This document shows positions 52,301-63,974 of a DNA stretch of 64,000 bases, piece after piece. Origin of the DNA: Takifugu bimaculatus (Eukaryota; Chordata; Actinopteri; Tetraodontiformes; Tetraodontidae); assembly GCA_004026145.2 (NCBI GenBank), contig CP034979.1:14045404-14109403 (forward strand), in the 5' to 3' direction. Below the pieces are notes generated by a model that saw only the letters and a program-made list of their open reading frames with translations, searched no databases and was not told where the DNA came from. Numbering within the stretch: the stretch's first letter is position 1; every line of letters starts with the position of its first letter. The translations under genes and the position numbers were made by a program.

Positions 52301-52549
52301 GAAACAAGGATAAAATTACTCCATGGTTAATGACCTATAGGATCCCCACCAAAATTTGTTTCAGATCTAATAAAACCGAGCTTTACACACTCGAATGAAT
52401 TATGAGGACTGCTAGGGGGTATTAAAATGTGGGGAAATAGATTTTCTGAAGCTAGGAGGACTGGACTTTTCAAATCAGATAGTAGAATGGAATTTTCTGG
52501 GTAATAAATTCTACCATGTCTCAATTTCATTTTTTTTTTTCCCTTGCAG
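49344..52549. other. Non-coding sequence, no gene seen
   Basis: Mixed DNA with a C9 run near 49662 and T/A runs near 50285 and 50392. CpG patches lie at 50090-50130, 50760-50840 and 51570-51620. 52180-52540 is repeat-free and CNE-like. Open frames are under 95 codons. Confidence 0.5.
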
Positions 52550-52636
52550 AATTTTTAAGGCTTTGATGGAATCTGTGAGTGGGATGGCCTCTAAAAATTC
52601 ATTGCCAATTGCCGTCTCCTCCTCTATCCCCTTAAG
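52550..52636 (+). other. Possible 87-bp cassette exon, product not recognised
   Basis: A long T-rich tract and CCCTTGCAG (AG at 52548-52549) form a strong acceptor, and AAG|GTAGAT (GT at 52637-52638) is a modest donor. One frame is open through the 87 bp, a multiple of three, reading FKALMESVSGMASKNSLPIA and onward. The donor is weak at +4 and +5, and I do not recognise the peptide. Confidence 0.18.
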
Positions 52637-53329
52637 GTAGATAGATTGATGGATGAACGGCTAAATGGGCAAATAAGTGGGGAAAAGTATAACCTAATGA
52701 AAACTCGATGTATGATGGAAGTAAATGATTAGATACACACACAGAGACTTAAAACATCCCAGAAGGCACAGGGAATATTAGGACATGATTCATTTAAAAA
52801 GGCATATCAGATCTGGAGACAGTTGCTGATTATCTTAAATGTTCAAATATTCTTTATCTTATCGCTACATTTAAGACATCCCTAAGCTAATTATTAACAT
52901 AACTCAGCAGAATAAATAAAAAAGAGGACTACACAAAGTGGTGGGGCCCTGTAATATGCTTTACATTATGTGTTATCTGAAGAAAGCTAACATGAATAGA
53001 ATTTTTTTTGTTATATTAAAAAAAGCATTGGTTTAGCATGGTTTGGTCACAGCCCAGGAGAAGGAGGTTTGCGAGCTAATGGCATTTGCTCTCTTTAAAC
53101 TTTAATCTTTCCTATTAATTCCCTGCAACTGGAGAATGTGCGAGAGTTAATGTTCCATGAACGTGTTTCTCACTCTGCAATCTCTTCAAGCTAATTACCT
53201 TCAGGTGCTAAATGGAGGGAAATTGCAATCCATTTGGAAGGGAGAAATTTCACCTCCCCTTTGCCTATGTAACACCGTGGGTGCAGTTAAAAAGAAAGAA
53301 AATCAAACATAAGAATCCAGGACTGGAGC
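52637..53329. other. AT-rich non-coding sequence
   Basis: No exon, RNA gene or element is recognised. Confidence 0.55.
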
Positions 53330-53850
53330 ACATTTAATCAAAAAACAGACACTCGCCGCACAGCCCTGATTGGCCATTTCTTTGCATGGTAGCTTTGGGA
53401 AAGTAAATTGCTTCCCGCCGTTTCCCTCCTTGCTGCCTGTTCCGCAGGTTACTTGGAGGTCAGCGTGTGCAGCAGTGGACAAAATGCTGAGCAGATGTTT
53501 GATTGACACGGATGGCACAGATCGGCAATCAAAGTTTTCCGATGTAAAGGAGAGGCTCACCGAATGGCCATTTTGAAAGGTGAACGCAAAGGAGACGGAG
53601 AAGAAGCCGAAATACAAATTAAAAGCGAATTAAGCCAAAGTGACAGATTTACGGTCGCTTGTACGGAACATTAAATCTCGGGGAACTGAAGCGACATTCA
53701 TCAACGGCAAAATCAAGTTGCGAATATACAAATGGCCCCCGAGTCAATCGCTAATCAGTATCGCAGGGCGGACATGCTTGGGGCAGGAAAACAGCTTGTA
53801 CGGTTTTAAGGCGCTCAGTGAGAACGAAGGGGAGTCAGGCTGACTGATCA
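53330..53850. other. CNE-like block, CpG-retaining and stop-poor
   Basis: Repeat-free, with CpGs retained throughout (53418, 53519, 53540, 53590, 53652, 53720 and others). It contains TTGATTGACACGG, close to a Pbx/Meis composite, near 53496. Plus frames 53370-53576 and 53640-53843 and minus 53303-53617 are open but have no recognisable domains. Confidence 0.38.
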
Positions 53851-53888
53851 TGGGGTGGAGGGGTGTTGAGTGTGGAGGGTGGAGGGTC
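53851..53888 (+). other. G-rich motif, imperfect G-quadruplex
   Basis: Four runs of GGG or GGGG, with one long loop of about 13 bases. Less convincing than the motif at 3994-4019. Confidence 0.35.
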
Positions 53889-54183
53889 ACTTTGTCCCCT
53901 GTTTGATCTCTGTCTGCACATGACATGGCAGGAAATTAACAAGTGAAAGGAGGTAGCGACTACTGTCTAATAAACACGGAGAGAATCCCCTCATTTACTG
54001 CCACGTATCCTGCTCGGGAACCTGCCAGAGTGGTGGGTCGTCCATGGTCCCAGCCCGCCGCTCTGGGCTCAAATGGTACGTTTACATATCTAATAAAACC
54101 TCTTTATTTGTTTCTGTCAACTTTCACAGGGTCTTTTTTCCGTCCCCGTCAGCCACAGCAGCACAACACAACACACCCGGGTC

Positions 54184-54234
54184 TAATTTCTTGTGTGTAA
54201 CACCAATTTCTTGTGTGTAATAATAATAATAAAT
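54184..54234. repeat. Tandem duplication of a 20-bp unit plus (AAT)n
   Basis: AATTTCTTGTGTGTAA occurs at 54185-54200 and 54205-54220, a 20-bp period, followed by four AAT units and AAATAAAG. Confidence 0.9.
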
Positions 54235-55239
54235 AAAGTAGGGAGGACTAGAAACAGTCCGTATCTTAAACAAACACTTGTAGTGACGGCGCTGAGCTCC
54301 CACTGTGCTGAGGAATCTCCTACCAACAGAACTCCCTCCCATTTATCTCTGCGGCCATGCAGGCTGGGAGGTTCAGGAAGCATCAAAGAAGAGCACTCGA
54401 GATAAGAGCGTGGTATGTTTTCACTAGCGCCTTATAAAACAGAAAGAAAAGAAAACTGTTAACTTAAATGCAAAAGGCCAGCTAACTCACCTGATTGCAC
54501 CGTGTGGCCTTTTGTTTGATCATCCAATGAACTGCTTGAAGGCATAAGTCGGCCTCGAATTGCCGTTCATGTGTTATTGTGTTTGATTTTCTTTTGCAAA
54601 CTCTGTAACTGTGTTTTTCCCGCCTTCACTCAAATGCCAAAGCCGTTTGGTGAAGCCATCAGAGTTATTACGGCTCAGTCGAGTAGCATCCCAGTATCGC
54701 CCTGAAAGGTTAGTTTCTCCATCAACACTTGGGCGTCCAGTGAACCTTAGTAAGTATCTGTTGGAAATTATATTGACATTTTGCATGAACGGGGAAAAAA
54801 CTCCTAAATATAATTCAATTCCATTACTTTTCAGGTTTTAGGACATCGTTAACCTCTGTGTTACTCCCTACGTTCACAAATTTAGGAGCAAGAGAAGTGT
54901 CAATAATTAGGTATACTGTAATAAAGGTAAGTTTACATTATTTTGTGAATTCATAGAAAGCTAAATGGGACAGATTTACGGTAAATTTTTAAATTATTGC
55001 TCTGTCAGTAATGATCAATCCAGCCGGGTCTTTTGTTACAGATTATTTCACCAATATTGAATTTATATACTCAGTTATTTTTTAATCTATATAATAATTG
55101 TAAGGCAGTTGTAGTATGTAGCTGAGTAAACATGCACTTTTTTAATGAAGTAAATATATAATGAGTTTTTATTACTTCCCCAATACTACTGCTGTTTTTG
55201 AAACAACCCCACATTTGTTTTTTTTTTATTACATGACAA
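54235..55239. other. AT-rich non-coding sequence
   Basis: Strongly A/T-rich after 54760. No gene or element is recognised. Confidence 0.55.
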
Positions 55240-55980
55240 CTTTAATATTTAAAATTTGAGTTGTACAACGTGGGAATTGATTATTTTCCGATGCAAATTC
55301 TGCAACCGAGCTGATGTAAAATCTCTTGCGATTTCATTGAAAACAGGGTTCCCGTCGTTCGGAAAGGTAGACTTGTCATTTCACGCACCAGCATCTCAGC
55401 AATCCGTAAAGACCAGGGCACATTCCTCGATAGGATTAGAATTTTACGATCACCGGGAAAACTGTTTCACCCCGTAAATGTAATCTTTTACCCATACCCT
55501 TTCTCACTTGTCAGCTGAAATTTTGATGTCAACTGTCTGCCGTGTTTTTCGTTCAACACTGCAATCAGGGACACAAGAACAAAATAATACAACAAACCTT
55601 CAATATGCAAATGGCAATTCAATAAAATCAGCCAGCAAATTCTGGAAACGCCAGTCCTGGGATGGTCGGAGGCTGCAGGGGTGGTAGTCAGGCTCCCCAG
55701 TCCAGTCAGGCTGAGTGGGTTCACACTGATAACGTAGGTAATGGTGTTTCTGGAAGAGTGCGGCCAGATGAAATACACCGCGCGGACAGATACCGCCGGC
55801 ACACTGGCCCTTTCTGTTGGAAAATTTCATTTTTTCCGTCAGGAGGGCATGAATGCTGAGGCTGAATCCAAATCCGGTTTTCCACACTTTATCAGCGTGT
55901 GGCCCACCAAGTGGTGAGATGGTGGGGGAACCGGGGAGTGGTGGGTCGGTGGTGGTGGGGTGATCCACTCAGCCGAGACC
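55240..55980. other. CNE-like block
   Basis: Repeat-free except for the G-rich end. CpG-retaining, with an exact octamer at 55605-55612. The G-rich segment 55924-55960 has four G runs with loops of 4, 6 and 11 bases. Minus frames 55488-55802 and 55600-55968 overlap in different frames and are unrecognised. Confidence 0.33.
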
Positions 55981-58359
55981 CTCCGCTTTAATCCAATTTA
56001 CAGCCACCCCCAGCAAAAGATAATTACAACCCTTAAACCAGCTAGAAGAGGGGCAGAAAGAAAAGGCCCCACTCACCCAAACTGTGCCTCCGGCCCCTGA
56101 AGTCTCCACCTAGAGAAAGAGATGGGGGGGGGGGCTCTGTTAGCAGGACTCAAGTAAGGCATTGTGACAAAATAAGAGTGTGTGTAGCTAATGAGGCAAA
56201 GTGATTTTTCTTTCTTTTTCCCCCCTGTTTGGTGCCATTGGATGCCCGCTGGGCAGCGGTGGAAGGCGCCACAAGGCCGACCGATGTTCACCACAGACGT
56301 AGGGGAGGTGTGTTTTAGGTTTTCAGGAGTGTGTTTTTGTTCGTTTGAATAAAACACATTTGGTTTGTAATGGTGACAATCATTGACATACCTGGAGCTG
56401 ATTCCAGTTTGTGCAGCAAAAATGGACCCGCATCGGTTTCAGGCTGCAGTTGATTTCAAAAGAACAGACATTTGTGTTTTTGCCGCTGTCGGCAGTTTTA
56501 AAATGCTGTGAAATCAGTTCTACCTCTATTTTAAGAGGACTTCCTTATTGTCTGAGTTCTTTGAAGTCCAAATGGCAGAATGGGGTTAACTTTTCCAAAA
56601 GAATGTGAAGAAATAATAATGAAGGGGGCTCACAGGGGAGCGGAAACACTGGCCAGTCCTAATTAATGGAAGGAGAGACACTCCCAAAGTCTCCCATTCA
56701 CAGGCTCACAAAGGGGTTCTCCACCAAGCAGAACCTGGAATGGAATATAGGAGGAGTGAATGGAGACGGGGCTGGAATTTAAAAAAAACAAAAAACTCAG
56801 CCCTTATTCTTTAAGCGCCCATTTTTGTGTGTCTCGTCCCTGCGTTCATGTTCCTTTAGTCCAGGTTCTGTTCAGTGAGACCGTGTTCACAGAGTCTGCT
56901 GGTCAGTTTTGTAAATATGGGACTTGGCAGTGTGCATGAAAGGGTGGCACATTTCCAGACCTTATCCAATTGTGGCCTCTTCCCGCACTCTTTCAAAACC
57001 CCTCCCTCTTGCCCCGTTACTGCCCCCCTTTACAGGTGCATTAACTGGAGTCAAGGGTACCGGTAGCCCATACAAGGGAGCAGGGGGAGGACGAAGGAGA
57101 TGGGTGCTTATTTTGCCACAAGTCAAGTCAAGAGGGGATGGGTGTGTGAGGGGGCAAACAGGAGAAGCGTGGACCCACCTGCCACTGATTATCCCCCCAG
57201 TTAGAGGGTTTAGTCTTGACCTCTGAACTTCAGAGCTGCCCCACACCACTAATCTGTTAATTAACCGAGAAATACCCTGGAAAAACTTTGAACGGCCATT
57301 GTGTGTACGTGTGAATGTGCGCACATGAGGGTGTAGGGGGGGAGAGAGGGAGAGAGACAGAGAGAGAGGGGATAAAGCGAACAGGCTGTGGTGTGAGGTG
57401 GCCACATTCTCCTCGTGCTGCATTGCTGGATAAATAGGACGCTGACCTCAGCCACGGTTTTACAAGGTCAGCACTAATGTTTGCTGCAGCCCTCTGGGGC
57501 TCCGCCACACCTCCAACTTTACAAGTCAAGAAGAATTCATTTTAGGTGTGCATAATATAAGTAGAACCAAGAATTGAGGTGAAGAAAACACAACGTTGCC
57601 AATGACATTCCTCTTCATTTGCGTCTTCTGTCACCCACCACCAGGTGGACACCATGAACTGGTCCGTGACTGAGAACACAGACACGAGTAGGCCCCAAAC
57701 ACAGAACTTCACAATGTGCCCCATTCAGCAAGATAATATAAGAAGACCTTGCAAGTATTCATAGTAAAATATGAGCATAGTAAGTTTGTGCATGAGGAAT
57801 GTGTCGCTGAATGGTTTCATAGTATAGAAAAACAATCAAACGACTTTTCTTTGTGGATACCATCATCATCATAGCTGCTTATTATCATTCACTTCTGTTC
57901 TCCACTGTAATGACCTCATAATACTTATATAATAAACTGTAATATACTTCCTGGTTGATGAGACACACCTGGCTGTCCTGCCGTAAACAAACAAAAATCT
58001 CTGAGGTTGTTCTGACTGGCGAGGCAGCTGATAAGTGGTGCAACAAAGTCAATTAGTTCTGTGTTTATTAGTATGTGACAGGCGCTGGGTCATGCAGATT
58101 AACTCACAACCCTTGGAGGGATGGGACAACAATAATGGTGAAACATGTCTGTCCGGGCAGAAAGTAAAGGTAGCAAAAGGAGCACAGCAAAGCCTGCTCA
58201 ATTAATTATGTGGATTAATGAAGTTCTGCTTGATTAAATGTTGATGCTATTAAAAACGCCTATTTTTTCTCCCCAATGTGACATAATGGACACTCTTACA
58301 TAAATAATGGGATCCTTCATGGTTACGGAAACCGGCCCATCTTGTGTTATAAAACGCTC
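55981..58359. other. Non-coding sequence, no gene seen
   Basis: A G11 run lies at 56124-56134 and GA repeats at 57345-57370. CCACCAGGTGGAC at 57638-57650 is near the CTCF core (one mismatch in the core) and also contains a CAGGTG E-box. The remaining open frames are short and overlapping. Confidence 0.5.
56124..56134. repeat. Poly-G run, 11 bp
   Basis: Uninterrupted G11. Confidence 0.93.
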
Positions 58360-58700
58360 CTCCTCCCAAAGCCCCCACGAATCAATTAATTAAGGCTATT
58401 GCCCTTGATTATCCAATCAGAGGTTGCTTTCGGGTTCGACCTCTAACCTTCAACCTTCTCTGACTGGAAGGCTATTGATTGAGGAGGATGGTTTATTTTC
58501 AGCTTCTTGCAACAACCTTACCTTTAAAAAGAGTTGCTGACAAAGTGTCCTTTCATTGACCCCGGCGAGCTGCCGTAGCTATTGTTTTTTGAACGCCTCA
58601 GGTCGAGCAGCCGTCTCAGACATGAAGTCGCAGCCATTTAGACAACGATTGCATTAAATAATTGTCAAAATGAAGTGAGGGATCGATAACGCCCAACAAT
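58360..58700. other. CNE-like block with homeodomain cores and a triple DR1
   Basis: Repeat-free, with AATCAATTAATTAAGG at about 58380, ATCCAATCAG (CCAAT/Pbx-type) at about 58411, three consecutive nuclear-receptor half-sites at 58437-58456, TTGATTGAGG at about 58473 and CpG-bearing sequence to 58640. No coding frame. Strong enhancer-like motif content; conservation untested. Confidence 0.42.
58437..58456 (-). promoter_or_regulatory. Three nuclear-receptor half-sites in direct repeat, 1-bp spacing
   Basis: On the minus strand the sequence reads AGGTTG-A-AGGTTA-G-AGGTCG: three AGGTCA-like half-sites each separated by one base. DR1 spacing is that of RXR homodimers, HNF4, PPAR/RXR and COUP-TF (NR2F) sites. 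Each half-site differs from consensus by one or two bases. Confidence 0.4.
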
Positions 58701-61019
58701 AACATTCACTGTTCTCTGAAAGCTACTGATGCAATAAGTGACAGATGCTGTAACTCAGACACAATAATACCACACTTATTGTATAAGAAATAAATCACTC
58801 TCTGTGTTTTACAGTAGCTTTCCCCCCAATGGTTATACATCAAAACTGCATTTATTTAACTTTTTTTCCCCCTCTGTGATGAACAGTATTTCTCCTTTTG
58901 TGACAAATTAAGCATGCAGTGTTTGCAAATGCAATTACAACATAAATGATATTTATACAAATAAGTAATGCATCAACTCAGTGCGCCGATCAATTCCCCC
59001 TGTCATCCTGACCTGGAGCTGTTCACCAGTCAGTGGAGCAAAGCCGCACTGCTGTAATGAGCTATCGTGTGGTCAAACTCTGGTCAGCCTCAGGATTCCT
59101 TCCATGGCAACGCACTGCCCTGTTTAATAAACAGCCGTTCTCTCTTTTCCTGCTCATTTCTGCAAGTTTATGCTCCTTCTGGTTGTGTTTTTTATGATTC
59201 TAACTATCTACTTTTTTCTTTTCAGTTTAAGTAGATAAAAGTTTACAAAGCTGTTATTTAAAGTGAGGTTTTAGTCACCGTGACACCACAACACAAACAC
59301 CATTAGCATTTTGTTAATAATTACCGACTGTATGACACAATTTGCCCTCCAAATATGAGTATTCCATAGATGATTAACCAAATGGTGCGTCACTCCTCCT
59401 TTGAAGTTTAAATTCAACAGGTCGACTCGAATTTTCCTTCTGTTTGGTCCGCAAAGAGTGCGCAAACCTGCCCCTTTTGGCAAAATCTGAAACAACACGC
59501 ACGTGTCAACATATCAAATAACCGCTGCGATGTGCTGCGGTCGCGGCGGACGCCGGTCCGTGTTGTGGTGCTTGCTGAACAAGACTGCACGGGATTGTTC
59601 TCCTTCAACCTGTGGTCTGTCCTCTGGCTGCAAGGAATCTGAGTCACTCACTGCACATCAGGCTTCTCCCCCCAGGGGCCCTGGCACCAGCGGAGGCAGG
59701 TTAACAAACTGTAAAGGCTTCAACTGAGCAGCACACAAACTGTTTTCTCTCCACAAAGGGATTGGCTCCAACAAATGTCATAAGCCTATAATGAGATAGC
59801 TGATCTCTGCAGTAAAGAAGGAAAGAAAAGGAAAATGCTTCCCCTCTCTGCTCGGTGGCCATTAAAGGCGGTGGGAGGAAAATAAAAGGGGGAAGCTTCC
59901 CTGTTTTCACAGAAGCCCTCAGTGGCTGGCCAACATGACAATACCGGTCAATTAATTGGTGAAAAAGTGAAAATCCAATTAATGTGTATCAAGCTGGCAC
60001 TTTTTGCATGATGATGGCTCATTAGGAGTCCGAGCTGAGGCTACAGAAGTGGATGGGTGGAGGGGCCTAAACCCTTCTCATTAAAGCTCTGTCCTTCTCA
60101 GCAGGGTTTTAGAGACTTGCTTATTTATGCAACAGGTTGGAAACAAAACCTCAATGTAATGCTCATTTAGCAGCTTTGAAACTAATGAATTCTTTAATGG
60201 CGTGGGTGTGGAAGCTTTGCTTCTGGCGGGATTGACTTTTCACGTGTTTTATTAGTCAATATGCATCTTCTTTTGACATTTTCAACACACTAGAAAAGAG
60301 ATTTGATAACGTGGAGACTGGAGACGGATGTGAGAGTGATCTAATTTAACTGCAAAATCAAAAAAAGTTTGAAAAAAAGCTCAAGTAGTTGGAGCAGACA
60401 TCCTGGCCCTGGTCACGAGCAATAACACAGACGAGGAGGTATCAGTAAACATCTATAACTGCAGAATTCAGGCCATTAATGAAGAATGAAATTGACCTTT
60501 TATCTCTAAATTGATTCTTTTAAAGCGATGATTTGGCATCATAGACCTTGATATGCCCCTTCCCTTACAAACCAGGTGTTTTTCCAGAAGCGGTTCTGGT
60601 TCACCCCCCCACTGTAGGAACCCTTTACACCATCTTGTTTTATATTTTTCAATACCATCATATAACAGTCATAATTTTGTCCTGGAACGTTCACCTTAGT
60701 CACAACACTGATCAATAGTTGGATCATGTCCCTGTTACAGTTGCTGTTATTACTTCTAAAATTGTGGATGATGGTCCAATTATGGCGCCGTGTGGGCCAC
60801 CTCTGAGCCCCGCCGTCCACCATGCTGACACTATAATAAATGCTCTCCCCTTACTTCTTGCAAGGCGCCCGTGTTTGTCTGGCCTCTGCCTCTATGTGTA
60901 AGATTAATACTCTTGCCACATTCTCATAGAATAATGTCACTTTAATCTTGTTTGGGGCGAAATTCGAAGTGGAGTGTGTCTACTTGTTTCCTGAGATTAC
61001 TTCATCTTTCTTTCGGCAG
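58701..61019. other. Non-coding sequence, no gene seen
   Basis: AT-rich at 58780-59300 and 59940-60700, with a balanced, CpG-bearing patch at 59400-59720. Open frames are under 95 codons and unrecognised. Confidence 0.5.
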
Positions 61020-61189
61020 CGGTGTGTGACTCTGCTGCCTGCTGTCCCCTGGCATTGGATGTCCCATTACCCTTCACACGCCGCAACACTGGCCACAGGA
61101 CCCAACAGGAGGCCAGTGTACTATTGATGTTTTTACTTTTTCTTTACCACTATTAAACACATTCTGATTGCGTGAAACAGACTAGGGAG

Positions 61190-61620
61190 GACGACCGCCG
61201 GCGGCGCCTCTGTTTTAGGCGCCTTAAAATGCTACACTCGACAAAGAACATCACCTGATTACGCATCACTCCTGCTGTCCGTGTGCAGGAAAACATCGTG
61301 TTTTTCCTGTTTTTAAGGCTGCGAGCTATAGCTGCTTGACATATACTGTAAATAGGCTGCTCAAATGTTCCACAGAAGATTGAAGGGCGCATTTAAAAGA
61401 AACCCAGTTAGCTCCAGAAAATGTCGGCCGCGTGTTAAAGGCTGCGACCAAATTTGCCTTTTCAGGCTACAGCGCGAGCCCATTCCGCGCTCGCTCCTTT
61501 GCATTGTTGTTCTCTCCTTCAATAATTTACAGCGAGTGTTTTCACACTCGTGCTTCTCCAGCCCAGCATGTCTGAATGAACGAGCTGCAGTGCATCAGCT
61601 ATAAATCTCTAATGAGGCTT
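61190..61620. other. CNE-like block starting with a GC-rich palindromic core
   Basis: CGCCGGCGGCGCC at 61196-61208 and a second GGCGCC at 61218-61223 form overlapping palindromes in an otherwise AT-rich setting. CpG retention continues to about 61500. No recognisable protein is encoded. Confidence 0.3.
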
Positions 61621-61631
61621 GATGTAAACAC

Positions 61632-61674
61632 CACAATACGATGCTACGAACACAATACGACAACCGCACAATAC
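61632..61674. repeat. Three short CACAATAC direct repeats
   Basis: CACAATAC at 61632, 61651 and 61667, spaced 19 and 16 bases apart. Small irregular repeat of unknown meaning. Confidence 0.7.
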
Positions 61675-62480
61675 ATAAATTCCTTCTGCAACATTTGCTT
61701 GTGACATTTAAACTCGCAGATGCACATTTGGCCCAAGAGCGATGAACCGCCTCTCTCCTTTTTCCCATTTTTGTGCGTTTTCTAAAATGTGTGCATGATT
61801 AATTTGACTTGAAAACTGCAGTGAGGATCTATACTTACAGTAATCATGTGATTAATAACCTGCTGGTAAATATGAAATATAATTATATCTGAAAATGACC
61901 AGCATTGTCTTCTAAAGCAGGCAAGATGTGATTTTCTTTTTTTTCCCCTCACTGTTTGGAGAGGCAATGCCCCCCACCCCCTCGCTTCCTAATAATCTAT
62001 TCTGCTCAGCCAGCTGCATACATTGACAAATGTTTCCAGCATTAGGTATTTACAGGGTGAAAGGTAATAGATGCAAGAGTTTAAAAATGCCTCCTGCAAG
62101 AAGCAGCACCCACACAGAGAATTGGGGGGGGGGGGGGGCATCACAACAGTGAAAACATCTGTCTCTTCCTCACAACAGGAATATTTGTGATTCCCGGTTT
62201 CACATTTTAGGCGCAGAAGTCATCTGTGGTGATATATCTGAGACCTTGCCGCCAATCAAGGATTTTAACTGTGGTTAAATAACAATAATTAAAAAAAACC
62301 AAAAAACTACAATTGCCTCTCTTCTATTCACATCAGTGAAAAAAACAACTTAACTTAATATTGACTGAATTCATTAGGATCCACCTACTTCACTGTAAAG
62401 TACATTCCTGGAAAATTGGGGGATTTTTACTTAGATCTCGTAATGTGTTTGCTTAGTTTGTTGCGATTTCCTTTCCACGT
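61675..62480. other. AT-rich non-coding sequence with a poly-G run
   Basis: No gene, RNA or mobile element is recognised. The only notable feature is G15 at 62124-62138. Confidence 0.55.
62124..62138. repeat. Poly-G run, 15 bp
   Basis: Uninterrupted G15. Confidence 0.96.
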
Positions 62481-62720
62481 CTCTTTCAGGCTGATTTATG
62501 CAGATGCTGCCGGTTCTCGGGGGCTAATGAAAGCTGTGACGGTGCATTAATGAGGCTGCTGTTTTCCGCCCAGCTCCACTTCCTCCAGTTGCCTCCCTCA
62601 CTTTGTTCACTCGTTCCGTGGTGCCTGTCGAGAGTCTGCTGTTGTCTCGCGCCGTTTCAGAAAGCCAAATTCTGTATGACATTAAAATTTTACAATATTC
62701 ACCACTTTTTAAAGTGATGA
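62481..62720. other. CNE-like block
   Basis: Repeat-free, with CTAATGAAAGC and GCATTAATGAGG homeodomain-type cores at about 62524 and 62545 and retained CpGs at 62511, 62518, 62539, 62568 and 62650. No coding frame. Composition-based call. Confidence 0.33.
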
Positions 62721-63886
62721 AATGTGTCTGTTCCTTTACCACGAGGACCTTAAGTGGGTCTGCTACTCAGCATGATTATTAAGTCTCTTTTAATATGATT
62801 TTTCTAATAAAAAAACATGTCATATTAAAACCTTGGTGCAAGTAAATGCACATTTTTAAAATTCTGGCCGATGAGTATACCTGCTGGTAAAGACATTGAA
62901 TTGGAGGAAAGGCCGATCGGACTGGTAGAATCTGCTGGTGAGCTGTGCTGGTGTCCCTGCCTGCTGGGATTAATGGATAACTCCAGTGAGAGACGCCTCT
63001 GTTCTTAGGCAAGACAAAAATGACCAGAGGCAGCCCAAGAATTTGGTGGTCAGTAACTGCGGCTGTTTCCCATACATATATTATTATAGCAATAGCAGCA
63101 GTGGTGATTGAATTTCTGACCTTTTGTTGAAATGGGAAAGGGGAGGGCTACATTTCAATTTTTGTTGTGTCATTCATGTCTTAAAATAACTACAGGGATG
63201 AAAGATCATGGCTTGATTCAATTACAGAGCTGTGAAAAGGCTAAAGATTACTGTATTCAACATGGAACCTCACTTGTACACATCTGACACAAATGTAGGT
63301 GCAGCGTTCAGACACACACACACACACACACACACATGATGAAATTGTTTGTCTTCTCACAACTGATGGGGAAAAAAAGATGTTAGAAATCAAAACTATG
63401 AATCAGTCAACAAGAGAATGGAATTGTTCATCCCAGAGACATTTTACCAGAATCTCCTTGAGAAACTAGGGAAGTTTTGGTGGCCAGACCTGTTCGGCTC
63501 TGCCAATCAGCAGCAGAGGTTGCATTAAAACCTGCTGACAGCTGTGGGAGAGAGTTCCCACTTTCATCTGGCGCTGTCTGGCCCTCCAGCTAACCTCGCC
63601 GTCACCCTCTCCCTTCACTGACCCGTTCTCTTTATTAATCCGTGTCGCATCCCACAGTCTGCGGGGAACTGCCCCCGCCACGTTTCTCAGTTATCGTTAA
63701 ACTTTTTTTCTCCCTTTTTTTGCTAATTTCCCTTCTTTCTTTTTTCCATCAAAAGAGATTTCACTTGATAGCCTTGAACTGAGCCTGAAGGTCCTGCAGA
63801 GGAGCCCACCCAGGAACACCATCTCAATGTATCAACCGGTTTGCTGAAAGACAGGAAGCTAGCTGACCAAGTAAAGTGCGTGTGTG
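62721..63886. other. Non-coding sequence, no gene seen
   Basis: Includes (CA)13 at 63311-63336. No credible exon, RNA gene or transposon is recognised. Confidence 0.55.
63311..63336. repeat. (CA)13 microsatellite
   Basis: Uninterrupted CA array. Confidence 0.95.
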
Positions 63887-63900
63887 CGTGTGTGTGTGCA

Positions 63901-63971
<71 letters not shown>
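63887..63971. repeat. Compound (GT)n-(GA)n microsatellite
   Basis: Interrupted GT units to 63924 switch directly to about 24 GA units ending at 63971. The serine/leucine and threonine/histidine translations across it are artefacts. Confidence 0.97.

Positions 63972-63974
<3 letters not shown>

Noticed and set aside
57638..57650. CTCF or E-box element CCACCAGGTGGAC
   Set aside because: One core mismatch, and single short motifs like this recur by chance; noted in the region entry only.
58421..58460. GGTTCGA motif as a tRNA B-box
   Set aside because: The rest of the B-box does not match, and no cloverleaf or A-box can be drawn around it.
61020..61126. Exon after a strong acceptor (TTTCTTTCGGCAG)
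   Set aside because: Two frames are open but there is no donor or convincing terminal-exon signal, and the translation is unrecognised.
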